Positions 10,087-23,023 of a stretch of DNA of 64,000 nt are shown here, one piece after another. Both the position numbers and the translations under genes were made by a program. The notes beneath the pieces are model-generated. The model ran no database searches and was not told where the DNA came from. It worked only from the letters and a program-made list of their open reading frames with translations. Each line of letters starts with the position of its first letter. The first letter of the stretch is position 1. This DNA is from Klebsiella pneumoniae (GTDB lineage: Bacteria; Myxococcota_A; UBA796; SXON01), in assembly GCA_945862325.1 (NCBI GenBank), contig CAMAXZ010000004.1, positions 62,001 through 126,000 on the forward strand. Direction: 5' to 3'.

Positions 10087-11049
10087 ATGCGCGTACTCCC
10101 CCTCGTCCTGCTCGTCCTGCCGGGCCTCGCCCTCGCGGGCGTGTCCGTGTCCAAGTTCCAGACCGACAATCGGGACAAGGGCAAGTTTGCAGCCGGTAAC
10201 CTCGTCGATGGCAAGGCCTCGACGGTCTGGGCCGTGCCCGGCGAGAGCGAGAACAAGGGCGAGTGGGTCCTTCTCGACGTGCCGGTGGCCACCGTCGACA
10301 AGCTCGTGCTGTTCCCCGGTCACGGCAAGGACGAAGAGACCTTCAAGAAGTACCCGCGCGTGAAGAAGGTGCGCGTGGACGTCGAGGTGAACGGCGACGC
10401 GGGGCCCAAGGTCCTCGGAACCGCCACGCTCGACGTCGCGGACGAGTTCCGCCTCCAGGCGGTCGACATGCCCGACATCAAGGTCGACGACGACTTCGGT
10501 GGGAAGGTGCGCGTCACCATCCTCGAGATCTACGAGGGCGCCGACTTCCCGAACCTCACGATGGGCGAGCTCGGCATCATGCTGACCGAGTTCGACGCCT
10601 TCGTGGGCGCGTCCGGCGCGACGGTCGAGTCCCCCGGCCACGACGCGGGCCTGCTCGTCGACAAGCCGCAGCCCGACAAGTCGGGCAAGGTGGCGGCGGT
10701 CGAGCTCAAGTCGTTCTGGTCCGCGCCCGTGACCGCGGAGGCCCAGCCCGAGATCACCCTCACCCAGGGCAGCTACTCGATCTCCAGCCTCGGGTTCGTG
10801 TCGCCGAACAAGGACTTCGCGCGGCCCAAGACGGTCGAGGTCGCCATCAACGGCGCCGTGTCGCGGATCACGCTGCCGGACGCGGTGGGCGCCCCGCAGT
10901 GGGCCGCGGTGCCCATGCAGAACGGGTACAACGGCGGCGCCTTCGGCGACATCACCGTGAAGGTCGTCGACACCTACGCGGGGACCAAGTCGCAAGAGGT
11001 CGCGATCTGCGACATCAAGGCCAAGGCGACGAGCCTCGGCTCGATCTGA
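10087..11049 (+). CDS. Secreted protein with two discoidin/NADase-type glycan-binding-like domains
   Basis: ATG at 10087 follows AAGGA (10077-10081); the protein has 320 aa with a signal peptide ending 'LALAG'. 'NLVDGKASTVWAV' and 'GEWVLLDVP' are typical of the discoidin-like glycan-binding domain often found in bacterial secreted proteins. The second half repeats the pattern in diverged form: 'VEVAIN' after 'FVSPNKDF', and 'ITVKVVDTYAG' against the first copy's 'VRVTILEIYEG'. A surface or periplasmic carbohydrate-binding role is inferred. It may be co-transcribed with the OmpA gene 12 bp upstream. Confidence 0.68.
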   Translation: MRVLPLVLLVLPGLALAGVSVSKFQTDNRDKGKFAAGNLVDGKASTVWAVPGESENKGEWVLLDVPVATVDKLVLFPGHGKDEETFKKYPRVKKVRVDVEVNGDAGPKVLGTATLDVADEFRLQAVDMPDIKVDDDFGGKVRVTILEIYEGADFPNLTMGELGIMLTEFDAFVGASGATVESPGHDAGLLVDKPQPDKSGKVAAVELKSFWSAPVTAEAQPEITLTQGSYSISSLGFVSPNKDFARPKTVEVAINGAVSRITLPDAVGAPQWAAVPMQNGYNGGAFGDITVKVVDTYAGTKSQEVAICDIKAKATSLGSI

Positions 11050-11065
11050 CGCTGCGGGGCGCGGG

Positions 11066-11731
11066 ATGGCCGAGCGCGCGAGTTGGGGACGCTGGGCGCT
11101 CGGCGCGTTCGGATGCCTGAGCCTGATGGCGATCGGGTGCTGTTGCGGCGGCGCCCTGTTGACCACCATGGCGCCGTCGCTGCTCTTCTCGTCGATGACC
11201 GAGGCGGAACCCCTCCCCATCGTGCCCGCGCAGGCCGACCCGGTCCGCGCGGACGAGGTGCGGGCGCGGTACTGCGCATCGCTCGTCGCGGGCGAACCGG
11301 CGACGCTGACCGCTGACGAGCTCGGGCTGCTCCTCGTCAGCGGCGCCTCCGCGGGCGAGGTGGTCGCGAGGGTGGACCCCACGCCGACGGGCGTCGCGCT
11401 CCGCCTGTCGGTGCCGGCGGACTCCGGCTACCTCAACGTCACGGCAGACGGCACCTTCACCATGGAGCACGGCTGGTTCACCGACCTCCGCGTCGACCGT
11501 GCCGTGCTCTCCGGCTGGGACCTGTCCGACTACGTGCGCGGCGCGCAACTCGCGCAACAGGCCAACTCGAGCCTCGCCCGCGAGAAGGGCGAGCGCCCCC
11601 AAGTGGACGCCGCGCTGGGGGCGTTCGATCGCGTGTGGATCGCGGACGGCGCGCTGCACTTCGTGGCCGGGTCCGCGCTGGTCGGGCAGCCCGAGCTCTG
11701 CGCGCTGATGGTCAAGCCCTCCGAGCGTTGA
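11066..11731 (+). CDS. Unknown single-span membrane protein
   Basis: The protein has 221 aa. Residues about 10-45 contain a hydrophobic stretch interrupted by 'GCCCGG', compatible with one membrane helix or an uncleaved signal. The rest is an extracytoplasmic domain without a recognised motif; 'YLNVTADGTFTMEHGWFTDLRVD' suggests beta structure. It lies 16 bp after the discoidin-like gene, so it is probably the last gene of that operon. Its end overlaps the convergent pseudouridine synthase by 20 bp. Function not recognised. Confidence 0.6.
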   Translation: MAERASWGRWALGAFGCLSLMAIGCCCGGALLTTMAPSLLFSSMTEAEPLPIVPAQADPVRADEVRARYCASLVAGEPATLTADELGLLLVSGASAGEVVARVDPTPTGVALRLSVPADSGYLNVTADGTFTMEHGWFTDLRVDRAVLSGWDLSDYVRGAQLAQQANSSLAREKGERPQVDAALGAFDRVWIADGALHFVAGSALVGQPELCALMVKPSER

Positions 11732-12377
11732 CCGTGCCCGCGCGGATCGCCTCCAGGCAACGCACGAGTTCCGGAGGGAGGGGGCACTCGACGACGAACG
11801 GAGCGTCGGACACCACCCCCGCCGGCAGCCCGATGCGCGTGGCGTGGAGGAACATCCGCCCTGGCCACGCGGGTACCCGCACCGGGCGGGGCGGGCGGTG
11901 GCGCGGATCGCCCACGACGGGCAGGTGGACGTGCGCGAGGTGGCGCCGGATCTGGTGCTTTCTCCCCGTCTCCGGGCGAACCCGGAGCAGCGCGAAGCCC
12001 CCGAGCAGCTCCTCGACCCGGTAACGGGTGACCGCGTCCTGTGGCGCGCCGCCGTCGTCCGGGGCCAGCGGCTCGCGGATCACGCCCTTGGCATGGGCGC
12101 GGCCAAACACCAACGCGAGGTACTCCTTTTCGACGGCGCCCGCCTCGAAGGCCTTGCCGACGCGGGCGCGCGTCTCCGGGCGGGCCGCGTAGAGGGCGAC
12201 GCCCGACGTGTCGCGGTCGAGCCGGTGGCAGGGCGCAAAGCCCGGCCCGAGGGTGCGCACACACCACTCCTGCACGTCGAACGCCTCGTTCGGCATCGCG
12301 GCATGGACCACCCAACCGTGGGGCTTGGACACCGCCACGAGGTCGTCGTGGCGCGCGAGTACGGTGGGCTCGGTCAA
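11712..12377 (-). CDS. RluA-family pseudouridine synthase (no S4 domain)
   Basis: Starting at TTG 12377, which overlaps the upstream gene's stop (TTGA), gives 221 aa; longer readings would run through the dehydrogenase gene. 'CHRLDRDTSGVALYA' carries the catalytic Asp of the family and 'PETGRKHQIRRHLAHV' the conserved substrate motif. It lacks an N-terminal S4 domain, like TruC or RluA. It isomerises uridine in tRNA or rRNA; the exact target cannot be told. The overlap points to translational coupling with the GapN-like gene. Confidence 0.85.
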   Translation of the reverse strand: MTEPTVLARHDDLVAVSKPHGWVVHAAMPNEAFDVQEWCVRTLGPGFAPCHRLDRDTSGVALYAARPETRARVGKAFEAGAVEKEYLALVFGRAHAKGVIREPLAPDDGGAPQDAVTRYRVEELLGGFALLRVRPETGRKHQIRRHLAHVHLPVVGDPRHRPPRPVRVPAWPGRMFLHATRIGLPAGVVSDAPFVVECPLPPELVRCLEAIRAGTVNARRA

Positions 12378-13975
12378 AACAGGAAGTCCGTCGAGAGGAA
12401 CGCCGAGTGGCGCCGCGCGACGATCTCGCCGACGAGCTCCTTGTTCGCCTCGCTTGCGCTCGCGACCACGGCCGCGCGGATTGAGAACGCCCGCAAGGCG
12501 TCCGACACGCTCAAGGTGCCCTCGGCGGAGTCCTTGCGGCCGGTGAACGGGAACGTGTCCGGCCCACGGCGGCACTGAGTATTAAGGTTTATCCTCGATA
12601 CCTGATTGACCATGGCGTCCACCAGGGACGCCACGCGCCGCGGATCGGCCCCGAACAGCGACACCTGCTGCCCGTAGTGGGAGGCGGCCAGGAAGGCCGG
12701 GATCTCCGCGTCGTCACGGAAGGTGGCGACCGGCACGACCGGTCCGAACTGCTCTTCCGCGTACAGCCGCGCCGACGGCACCACCGGGTAGACCACCGCG
12801 GGGGCGAACCAGGTCCCGTGCGAGGCTCCGCCCGCGGCGTTGACCACCGACGCGCCCTTCGCGACGGCGTCGTCGACCATGCCCCGCAGCCACTCCGGCT
12901 TTCCGGGCTCGGGGAGCGGGGTGATCGCGACGCCGGGCTCCCACGGCATGCCGCTCGTCAGGCGCGACACCGCGTCGGCGAGGGCCTCGACGAAGCGCGG
13001 CGCGACCTCTTCGTGGACAAGCAGGAGCTTGAGCGCCGTGCAGCGCTGCCCGTTGTACGAAAGCGCGCCGGACACGCACTCGCGGACCGCGAGGTCGAGA
13101 TCGGCGTCCGGCAGCACGATCGCGGGATTCTTAGCCTCCAACCCCGTGATCGACCGAAGGCGGTTCGGGCGCGGGTGCTGCCGCTTGAGGAGGTTGGCGA
13201 CGCGGCTCGTGCCGATGAACGCGAGCACGTCGACGCCCCCCGACGCCATGATCGGGCCGATCGTGGTGGCGCCGTCTCCGAACACCACGTTGACCACGCC
13301 GGGCGGAAACGCCTCGATCATCGCCTCGAAGATGGGCACGTGCGCGAGCTGCCCGAACCGCGGCACCTTCGACACCACCGTGTTGCCCATCAGCAGCGCG
13401 GGGATGAGGGTCGCGTAGGTCTCGTTCAGCGGGTAGTTGAACGGCCCCATGCAGAGCACGACACCGAGGGGCGAACGCCGGATCTGGCCCAGAAACCCGT
13501 CTTCGATCACGAAGCGCGCGTTCTGTCGGTCGACGTCCTTGAGCGCCTCGAGGGTGTCGCGGATGTAGGTCACCGTGCGGTCGAACTCCGCCTCGGCGTC
13601 CTTCCGGCTCTTCGCGATCTCCAACATCAACAGGCGCACGACGACCTCGCGCACCTTCATCAGCCCATCGAGGAACCGCTCGACGTGGCCGATGCGCTGC
13701 CCGACACGCATGCTCGGCCACACGCCACGGCCGCCGTCCCACGCCCGCTGGGCGGCGTGGAGCGCCTCGAGCGCCTCGTCCGCCGTCAGCATGGGCACAT
13801 GGCCCAACACCGGCGCGCGCAGCGCGGCGCCGTCGTCCAGGAGGACCGGCGAGGTGACGGCGGCGGTCTCGCCGTCGGTGTGGCGCACGGCGCCATCGAC
13901 GAGCCAACGGCCAGAAAGCGCCGCGCCGTCGACGGCCACCGAGTCGGGGAGTCGGGCAGGGAATTCGACGGGCAC
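12374..13975 (-). CDS. gapN: NADP-dependent non-phosphorylating glyceraldehyde-3-phosphate dehydrogenase-like ALDH
   Basis: The protein has 533 aa and a GTG start after GGAGG. It is an aldehyde dehydrogenase: 'MGPFNYPLNE' holds the oxyanion Asn, 'GLEAKNPAIV' the general-base Glu, 'NGQRCTALK' the nucleophile Cys, and 'EEQFGPVVPV' the C-terminal signature. 'SYNGQRCTALK' and the 'FPFTGRKDS' ending followed by 'SVSDALRAFSIRA' are much closer to plant/bacterial GapN than to betaine or succinate-semialdehyde enzymes. GapN oxidises glyceraldehyde 3-phosphate to 3-phosphoglycerate with NADP, supplying NADPH. A related ALDH function cannot be excluded. Confidence 0.75.
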   Translation of the reverse strand: MPVEFPARLPDSVAVDGAALSGRWLVDGAVRHTDGETAAVTSPVLLDDGAALRAPVLGHVPMLTADEALEALHAAQRAWDGGRGVWPSMRVGQRIGHVERFLDGLMKVREVVVRLLMLEIAKSRKDAEAEFDRTVTYIRDTLEALKDVDRQNARFVIEDGFLGQIRRSPLGVVLCMGPFNYPLNETYATLIPALLMGNTVVSKVPRFGQLAHVPIFEAMIEAFPPGVVNVVFGDGATTIGPIMASGGVDVLAFIGTSRVANLLKRQHPRPNRLRSITGLEAKNPAIVLPDADLDLAVRECVSGALSYNGQRCTALKLLLVHEEVAPRFVEALADAVSRLTSGMPWEPGVAITPLPEPGKPEWLRGMVDDAVAKGASVVNAAGGASHGTWFAPAVVYPVVPSARLYAEEQFGPVVPVATFRDDAEIPAFLAASHYGQQVSLFGADPRRVASLVDAMVNQVSRINLNTQCRRGPDTFPFTGRKDSAEGTLSVSDALRAFSIRAAVVASASEANKELVGEIVARRHSAFLSTDFLF

Positions 13976-14017
13976 GTAGACCTCCGCCCGCCCTCTACCG
14001 CGCCGCGACGCGCGCGC

Positions 14018-17608
<3,591 letters not shown>

Positions 17609-17671
17609 GGGGAAGCTCCGAGGCGGGAGCCCATCCTACTTGGCGACCCCTCTCCCGATCAAGGGGCACAC

Positions 17672-17687
17672 CCACAATATGTTGTGT
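17672..17687 (-). promoter_or_regulatory. NrdR box 1 (proximal to nrdJ)
   Basis: The 16-bp sequence CCACAATATGTTGTGT matches the published NrdR consensus ACACWATATATWGTGT at 14 of 16 positions and is near-palindromic. It is 64 bp upstream of the nrdJ start codon. Confidence 0.85.
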
Positions 17688-17702
17688 TTTGCGCCCTACG
17701 CG

Positions 17703-17718
17703 GCACTACATGGTGTGT
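17703..17718 (-). promoter_or_regulatory. NrdR box 2 (distal)
   Basis: GCACTACATGGTGTGT matches the NrdR consensus at 12 of 16 positions. It begins exactly 31 bp after box 1, about three DNA helical turns, which is the spacing known for NrdR operator pairs. Confidence 0.78.
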
Positions 17719-17926
17719 CCATACGTTTCCCACAAGAGCGCGGCCGGTTCTCAATATGTTATCCATAAGCACGGGACAACGGCCGTAGAAGAATCATCGA
17801 CGTATGACGTTGGTAATCACCGCGCGCCACGCCCCCGGGGCGGGCTTGACGGCGACGACGATGCACGGATGTCCACAACGTCCGCCCGGCCGCCGCGCGC
17901 GCGGGTTGCCCTCTACACGCTGGTCC

Positions 17927-17932
17927 TACCTT
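17927..17932 (+). promoter_or_regulatory. Putative -10 element (TACCTT) for leaderless transcription
   Basis: TACCTT lies 6 nt before the ATG at 17939, with no ribosome binding site between. TTGCCC at 17906-17911 could be a -35, but the 15-bp spacing is short. See the recurring pattern at 1740, 20111, 31708 and 57967. Confidence 0.35.
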
Positions 17933-17938
17933 GTGAAC

Positions 17939-18598
17939 ATGGTGTACTTGACCCTCTTGATCGCCTGCGCGCCTGCGGACGCCCCCGCGCCGGGCGCCGC
18001 GCCCGCGTGTATTGACGCGTCCAGCGCGGGCGTGTTGTCCCTCCACCTCGCCGCGCTGCAAGCCGCGCGCGCCAACGTCGGCGGCCGCGCCGCCGCGCGC
18101 GTCGCCATCGGCCTGTACGTCGTGCCCGGGTACACCGGCTCCACCGGCTCGTCGTTGCCGATGGACGAGGGCTGCGCGCGGGCCACGGGGCCCTCCGGCA
18201 CCACCTGCGACGACGCCGCCTGCTGGACGGTGCGATGCGCCGACGACGGCGGGTGGCGCGCGGAGGGCAGCGCCGACACCGCCGCCACCGACGGCTGGAG
18301 CGTGACGCCGACCCGGCTCTCCACGCGCTGGTCGCCCGAGCACCCCGAGCTCCTCGGGTTCGGCTTGCGCTCCGAGGCGTTCGACCGTGAAGGCCGAGAT
18401 TGGAGCGCCATGGTCTACGGGACGGTCACCGAGACGGCCCTCGCCGTACAGGTGTCCCTGCCGTCCCTCCTCGAAGCGCCGCTGCAGGTCCGCTGGACCG
18501 AGGCCGACGGCGTCGGCAGTGGCGACATCGACGACGGCACGCAGGTCATCGCGGAGATCGACGGGATCGGGCTGCGGGGGGTCGGCGCCTGCGAGTGA
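17939..18598 (+). CDS. Small lipoprotein of unknown function
   Basis: ATG at 17939 gives 219 aa with signal 'MVYLTLLIAC', a lipobox with Cys10; a longer frame upstream would abolish the signal. The mature part contains six or more Cys ('TCDDAACWTVRC'), suggesting disulphides, and ends with acidic beta-like segments. The first residues are very like those of the lipoprotein at 53630 ('SLFIACAP'). It is transcribed divergently from nrdJ but shows no sign of being related to it. It ends 3 bp before the convergent thioredoxin gene. Confidence 0.7.
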   Translation: MVYLTLLIACAPADAPAPGAAPACIDASSAGVLSLHLAALQAARANVGGRAAARVAIGLYVVPGYTGSTGSSLPMDEGCARATGPSGTTCDDAACWTVRCADDGGWRAEGSADTAATDGWSVTPTRLSTRWSPEHPELLGFGLRSEAFDREGRDWSAMVYGTVTETALAVQVSLPSLLEAPLQVRWTEADGVGSGDIDDGTQVIAEIDGIGLRGVGACE

Positions 18599-18601
18599 CC
18601 C

Positions 18602-19153
18602 TCAGCGCGTCATCCACCAGAGCTGCGGCCACAAGAGCAGACCCGTGTGGGCCGCGGTGACGCGCAGCCCGGGGCCGACGACGACGGTGGTGGGCAGGGT
18701 CGACACGTTCCAGCCGGCCATCGCGGTGCGCGAGCCCACGAGGACGCGGGCCGGGTCGATGCCATAGGGCGCGACGAACGCGCGCAGGGCTTCCAGCGAA
18801 CCGTCCGCCGCGACGAACAGTACGGGAATATCTTCGTTGTCCTTTGCGAATCGCGCCAGCATCGGCATCTCGGCACGGCACGGCCCGCACCACGTCGCCC
18901 AGAAGTTCACGACGACCGTGGCGTCGTGAAGGTCGGCGAGGTCGACGACCTCGGCGTCGAGGTTCTTCAGGCGCAGCGGCGGCGCGGCATCGGGGAGCGA
19001 AGGAGCCCGGAGCCACCCGACGAACACGAGCATCCCCGCGGCCACCGCGACGAAGGCGAGGAGGTCGCGGGTGAGGTTCCAGAGGCGCCCCGCCGCGCCC
19101 GGAGGCGGCGACGGCGGAGGGGCCCGCACCCCGAGATCGTCGAGGTCGCTCAT
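18602..19153 (-). CDS. Membrane-anchored TlpA/ResA-type thioredoxin
   Basis: ATG at 19153 overlaps the upstream stop (ATGA) and gives 183 aa. A Pro-rich cytoplasmic start is followed by one membrane helix (about residues 29-50) and a thioredoxin-like domain with 'NFWATWCGPCRAEMPML', the CxxC redox site, and 'STLPTTVVVG', the cis-Pro loop. TlpA-type proteins reduce periplasmic disulphides, for example in cytochrome c maturation. It is translationally coupled to the unknown membrane protein upstream, so they may share a role. Confidence 0.85.
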   Translation of the reverse strand: MSDLDDLGVRAPPPSPPPGAAGRLWNLTRDLLAFVAVAAGMLVFVGWLRAPSLPDAAPPLRLKNLDAEVVDLADLHDATVVVNFWATWCGPCRAEMPMLARFAKDNEDIPVLFVAADGSLEALRAFVAPYGIDPARVLVGSRTAMAGWNVSTLPTTVVVGPGLRVTAAHTGLLLWPQLWWMTR

Positions 19154-20103
19154 CGCGCGGCGGCCCTCGAACGGTAGACCCGCCGCCTCGGTCCCGGGGC
19201 GACGATGTCGAGGGGCTCCGGCGGCGTCGCCTCCGCGTCGGGGTCGACGAGCGCGCGCGCGACCGCCCGCGCGACCGCCAGGAGGACCGCGGTCGAGCCT
19301 TCGAGGGTGTCGACCAGAACGTGGGTCGCGCCGGGAACGCGCACCCACGACGGAGGCGCGGGGCTGAGGAGCGCGACGACCACCGGGTCCGGGAAGGGCA
19401 CGGACAGGCGGAGCCGGTCGTCGGCGAGCTGGAGGTCCACCCAGGGGGCGGCGGTCAGCGCGCCGTCGAGCTCGCGGGCCGCGCGCGCGAGGGCCGAGGC
19501 GAGCGGTGCCGAGGCGCGCGCGACGAAGCGCGAACGCGCGCGATCGTCGAGGCGAATCGTGCGGAGCTGCGCGCGACGCGGCGCGAAGAACGGGTCGGTC
19601 GCCTCGTCGCCGGGCGGGTCGTCGGCCAACGCGTCCGCCGCGGCCTCCCGCAGCGTGAAGTCGCCCTGAAAGCCCGCGGCCACCTCGAACCGCCACGCGT
19701 CGGGGCCCGCGCGCAGCGTCAGCACCGGGAGCTCCGTCGAGGCGGGATCGGCCCGCACCCACGCGCCGTCGCCCTGGCGCTCCCAGAGCGCGCCCGCGAG
19801 CGCGGCGTCTCGCTCCATCAGGAAGGCCGATGCGTCGTCGGACGGCGCGCGCAGCGCGCGCGGTTTCGGCTGCCCCGCCCCCCGACGGGCCCCCGCGCGA
19901 GCGACCAGGCCCACGGGCAGGCTCCCCAACGAGAGGTGCAGTCGCTCGCGGTACGGATCGAGGTGCGACGGCGCCGCGTCGGCGGCGCGATCGGGCGCGG
20001 GAGCCGCCCGCGACGCCATGCGAAGCGCAAACAGCGACGCCCCGAGCACCCCGGCCGCCAGGAGCACCAAGGCCAGCACCGCGATCAGCACCCACGCCGT
20101 CAT
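19150..20103 (-). CDS. Unknown membrane-anchored protein upstream of the TlpA gene
   Basis: The protein has 317 aa with one N-terminal membrane helix ('VLIAVLALVLLAAGVLGASLF') and a long extracytoplasmic or cytoplasmic region rich in Ala, Arg and Asp. No family motif is recognised. Segments such as 'LPVLTLRAGPDAWRFEVAAGF' and 'PWVDLQLADDRLRLSVPF' suggest two alpha/beta domains. A TAGGCT hexamer sits 7 nt before its ATG. The 4-bp overlap with the thioredoxin gene argues for a two-gene operon. Confidence 0.65.
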   Translation of the reverse strand: MTAWVLIAVLALVLLAAGVLGASLFALRMASRAAPAPDRAADAAPSHLDPYRERLHLSLGSLPVGLVARAGARRGAGQPKPRALRAPSDDASAFLMERDAALAGALWERQGDGAWVRADPASTELPVLTLRAGPDAWRFEVAAGFQGDFTLREAAADALADDPPGDEATDPFFAPRRAQLRTIRLDDRARSRFVARASAPLASALARAARELDGALTAAPWVDLQLADDRLRLSVPFPDPVVVALLSPAPPSWVRVPGATHVLVDTLEGSTAVLLAVARAVARALVDPDAEATPPEPLDIVAPGPRRRVYRSRAAAR

Positions 20104-20110
20104 CGTAGGG

Positions 20111-20116
20111 AGCCTA
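20111..20116 (-). promoter_or_regulatory. Putative -10 element (TAGGCT), minus strand, leaderless type
   Basis: On the minus strand TAGGCT is followed by 7 nt and then the ATG at 20103. It is the same hexamer at the same distance as at 1740-1745. There is no Shine-Dalgarno sequence in the gap and no clear -35. Confidence 0.35.
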
Positions 20117-20172
20117 CACGAAAGCAGGGATGCTGGCCCGCCAGGGCCCGTCGGACCCGGGCGCCCAGCGGA

Positions 20173-20358
20173 CTACTTCGTCTCTTTGTGCGGCGTGACC
20201 TTGCGCTCGTACCGGCAATACTTGCTCAGCTCGATGCGCGAGGCCGTGTTTTTCTTGTTCTTCTGGGTGACGTACCGGTTGACGCCGGGGATCCCGCTGC
20301 TCCGGCAGGTGGTGCATTCGAGAAAGATCACCATCCGGCCCTGGGGCTTCTTCGCCAT
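20173..20358 (-). CDS. rpmG: 50S ribosomal protein L33
   Basis: The protein has 61 aa. '[12 protein letters not shown]' and '[15 protein letters not shown]' followed by 'HKETK' at the end are unmistakable L33. It carries the 'PGVNRY' insertion between the first Cys pair and the NKKN motif, seen in cyanobacterial-type L33. The first CxxC pair is intact but the second is reduced to one Cys ('KYCRYERK'), so a normal four-Cys zinc site cannot form. It appears to be a single-gene unit. Confidence 0.92.
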   Translation of the reverse strand: MAKKPQGRMVIFLECTTCRSSGIPGVNRYVTQKNKKNTASRIELSKYCRYERKVTPHKETK

Positions 20359-20415
20359 GTTCGACTCCGTCCGATTCGCAGAACCGGCGGCATCTATCGA
20401 AACACCAGTGGGGCG

Positions 20416-21339
20416 TCAACCCGCGTCGGCGAAAAGGGGGCGGGCCATGTCGGAGGCGCGGACCCGGCACTCCGCCAACCAGCCCGCATAGTGCCCCGGG
20501 TTCGCGCGGAGCCAGGGCTCTGCGTGCTCAGCGAGGTACGCGGCGAGATTCGGGGCGATCGGCGCGCGGACCTGGACGACGTAGCGCTTGTCGCGCTCGC
20601 GGCGGATGGTCGCGGGCACGACGGGGATCCGCCGCTCCTCCGCCAGACGCCACGGCTCGGGCGAGAGCCACCCGGCGCGACCCAGGTACGGGACGCGGTC
20701 GTAGGTCGTGAACAGGCGCGAGTCGTACGGCACCGCCACCACGCGGCCCTCGTCGAGGGCGCGCCCGAGCTCGGCCATCGAGCGCTCCCACACGACGGGG
20801 AGGGCCTCCGCGTCCTCCGCGCGTCGGCGCAGGCGTCGGGTCGCCGTGGGTCGCCCCCGCCGCCGCTCGGCGTGCCCCGAGGCGGAGCCCGGCGCGGGGC
20901 TGAAGGCGTCGTCCGGCGCCCCGAACGCGACCAGCCCGGGCGCGACGCGCGCCAACGCCCGCAGGAGGACGACCTTCGGGCCCGCGTGGGCGTACGTGAC
21001 GAGCGCGGGCCCCGCGAGCCGGCCCTTGACCCTGGCCACGTCGTCGAACTCCCGGTCGCTCATGTGCGGCACCACGAACGATTCGAGGCGGGCCTGAAGT
21101 CGCAGGTCGTGCGCCTCGCGCGCCGCCGCCTCCGCGGTGCGGACGTTCATTCCGAACGTTCGGCGCAGCTCATCGCGCATCTGGGCGTCTTTGGTCGGGT
21201 GGAGCCACCGCTCGGTTCGCCAGCCCACACCGGCGACGAGGCGGAGGATCTCGGGGGCGTCTCCGGGAAGCGCACCGCGGACCGCCTCCTCGGCGGCGAG
21301 ACGGGCGAGCTCGATGCCGGCGCGGATCGCGGGATGCAC
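20416..21339 (-). CDS. LpxL-like lipid A acyltransferase family protein
   Basis: The protein has 307 aa with a GTG start preceded by GAGGAG. The layout, with a helical N-terminus, a central '[17 protein letters not shown]' strand-loop, 'AVPYDSRLF' and '[22 protein letters not shown]', follows the lauroyl/myristoyl acyltransferase (LABP) family, and 'NPGHYAGW' corresponds to the usual 'PeqW.W' end. The normal HxxxxD/E dyad is not obvious: the loop His is not followed by an acid at the right place. It could be a diverged acyltransferase or an inactive relative. It is divergent from kbl. Confidence 0.6.
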   Translation of the reverse strand: MHPAIRAGIELARLAAEEAVRGALPGDAPEILRLVAGVGWRTERWLHPTKDAQMRDELRRTFGMNVRTAEAAAREAHDLRLQARLESFVVPHMSDREFDDVARVKGRLAGPALVTYAHAGPKVVLLRALARVAPGLVAFGAPDDAFSPAPGSASGHAERRRGRPTATRRLRRRAEDAEALPVVWERSMAELGRALDEGRVVAVPYDSRLFTTYDRVPYLGRAGWLSPEPWRLAEERRIPVVPATIRRERDKRYVVQVRAPIAPNLAAYLAEHAEPWLRANPGHYAGWLAECRVRASDMARPLFADAG

Positions 21340-21388
21340 GCTCCTCGCCTATCCGCCCCGTGATAGTCGCGGGTCTCCGGAGAAGCCC

Positions 21389-22585
<1,197 letters not shown>

Positions 22586-22600
22586 GCGGGCCGGGCCCCG

Positions 22601-23023
22601 TCAGCTCTGCTGCTGCGTCATCATCACGAAGCGTTGCGTGATGCCGTCCTGCAACCCCGGCACTACGCCGACGGGCGGGGTCCATTCGTATTCGATCTCG
22701 ACGCTCAGCCACCAGTAGCCGTCGGTGTTCGTCCACTCGGCGTCGACCGTGCAGCCCCCGCTGCACGGGTGGCCCATCTCCGTCATCGTGGTCTGGGCTT
22801 GCGCGATCGCCGCGGCCCGGAGCTCGACGCCGGCGCCGCTCGGGTCCGGCGTCGCCGCGCCGACACGGGCGCCGTCGCGCGCGGCGCGGGAGACGACGTG
22901 GCAGGTGCTCACGTACAGGGAGAAGTCGACGATGGCGCCGAACAACAGGAGGAGCACCGGGAGCACGAGCGCGAACTCGACCGCCGCGGAGCCCCGCCGG
23001 CGCTGCACGAGGCGGCGGCTCAT
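22601..23023 (-). CDS. TadE-like pilus assembly protein
   Basis: The protein has 140 aa. 'RRRGSAAVEFALVLPVLLLLFGAIVDF' is the TadE/TadG N-terminal pseudopilin-type helix with the conserved Glu. The periplasmic part contains a 'CSGGC' disulphide-like motif, matched by 'CDGDC' in the next gene. It is the last of three Tad-type genes that overlap by 4 bp. These minor pseudopilins are thought to help assemble Flp/Tad pili; no TadA ATPase or Flp pilin gene lies nearby. Confidence 0.85.
   Translation of the reverse strand: MSRRLVQRRRGSAAVEFALVLPVLLLLFGAIVDFSLYVSTCHVVSRAARDGARVGAATPDPSGAGVELRAAAIAQAQTTMTEMGHPCSGGCTVDAEWTNTDGYWWLSVEIEYEWTPPVGVVPGLQDGITQRFVMMTQQQS

Larger units (their letters stand above)
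17609..17938. other. 330-bp divergent intergenic region between nrdJ and a lipoprotein gene
   Basis: This is the longest non-coding stretch in the window without RNA genes. It contains two NrdR-box matches (17672-17687 and 17703-17718), a third degenerate copy of the CAATATGTT core (17752-17760), and the TACCTT hexamer next to the lipoprotein ATG. It is clearly more AT-rich between 17670 and 17770 than its surroundings. Short reading frames here have no codon bias or homology that I recognise. Confidence 0.7.
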
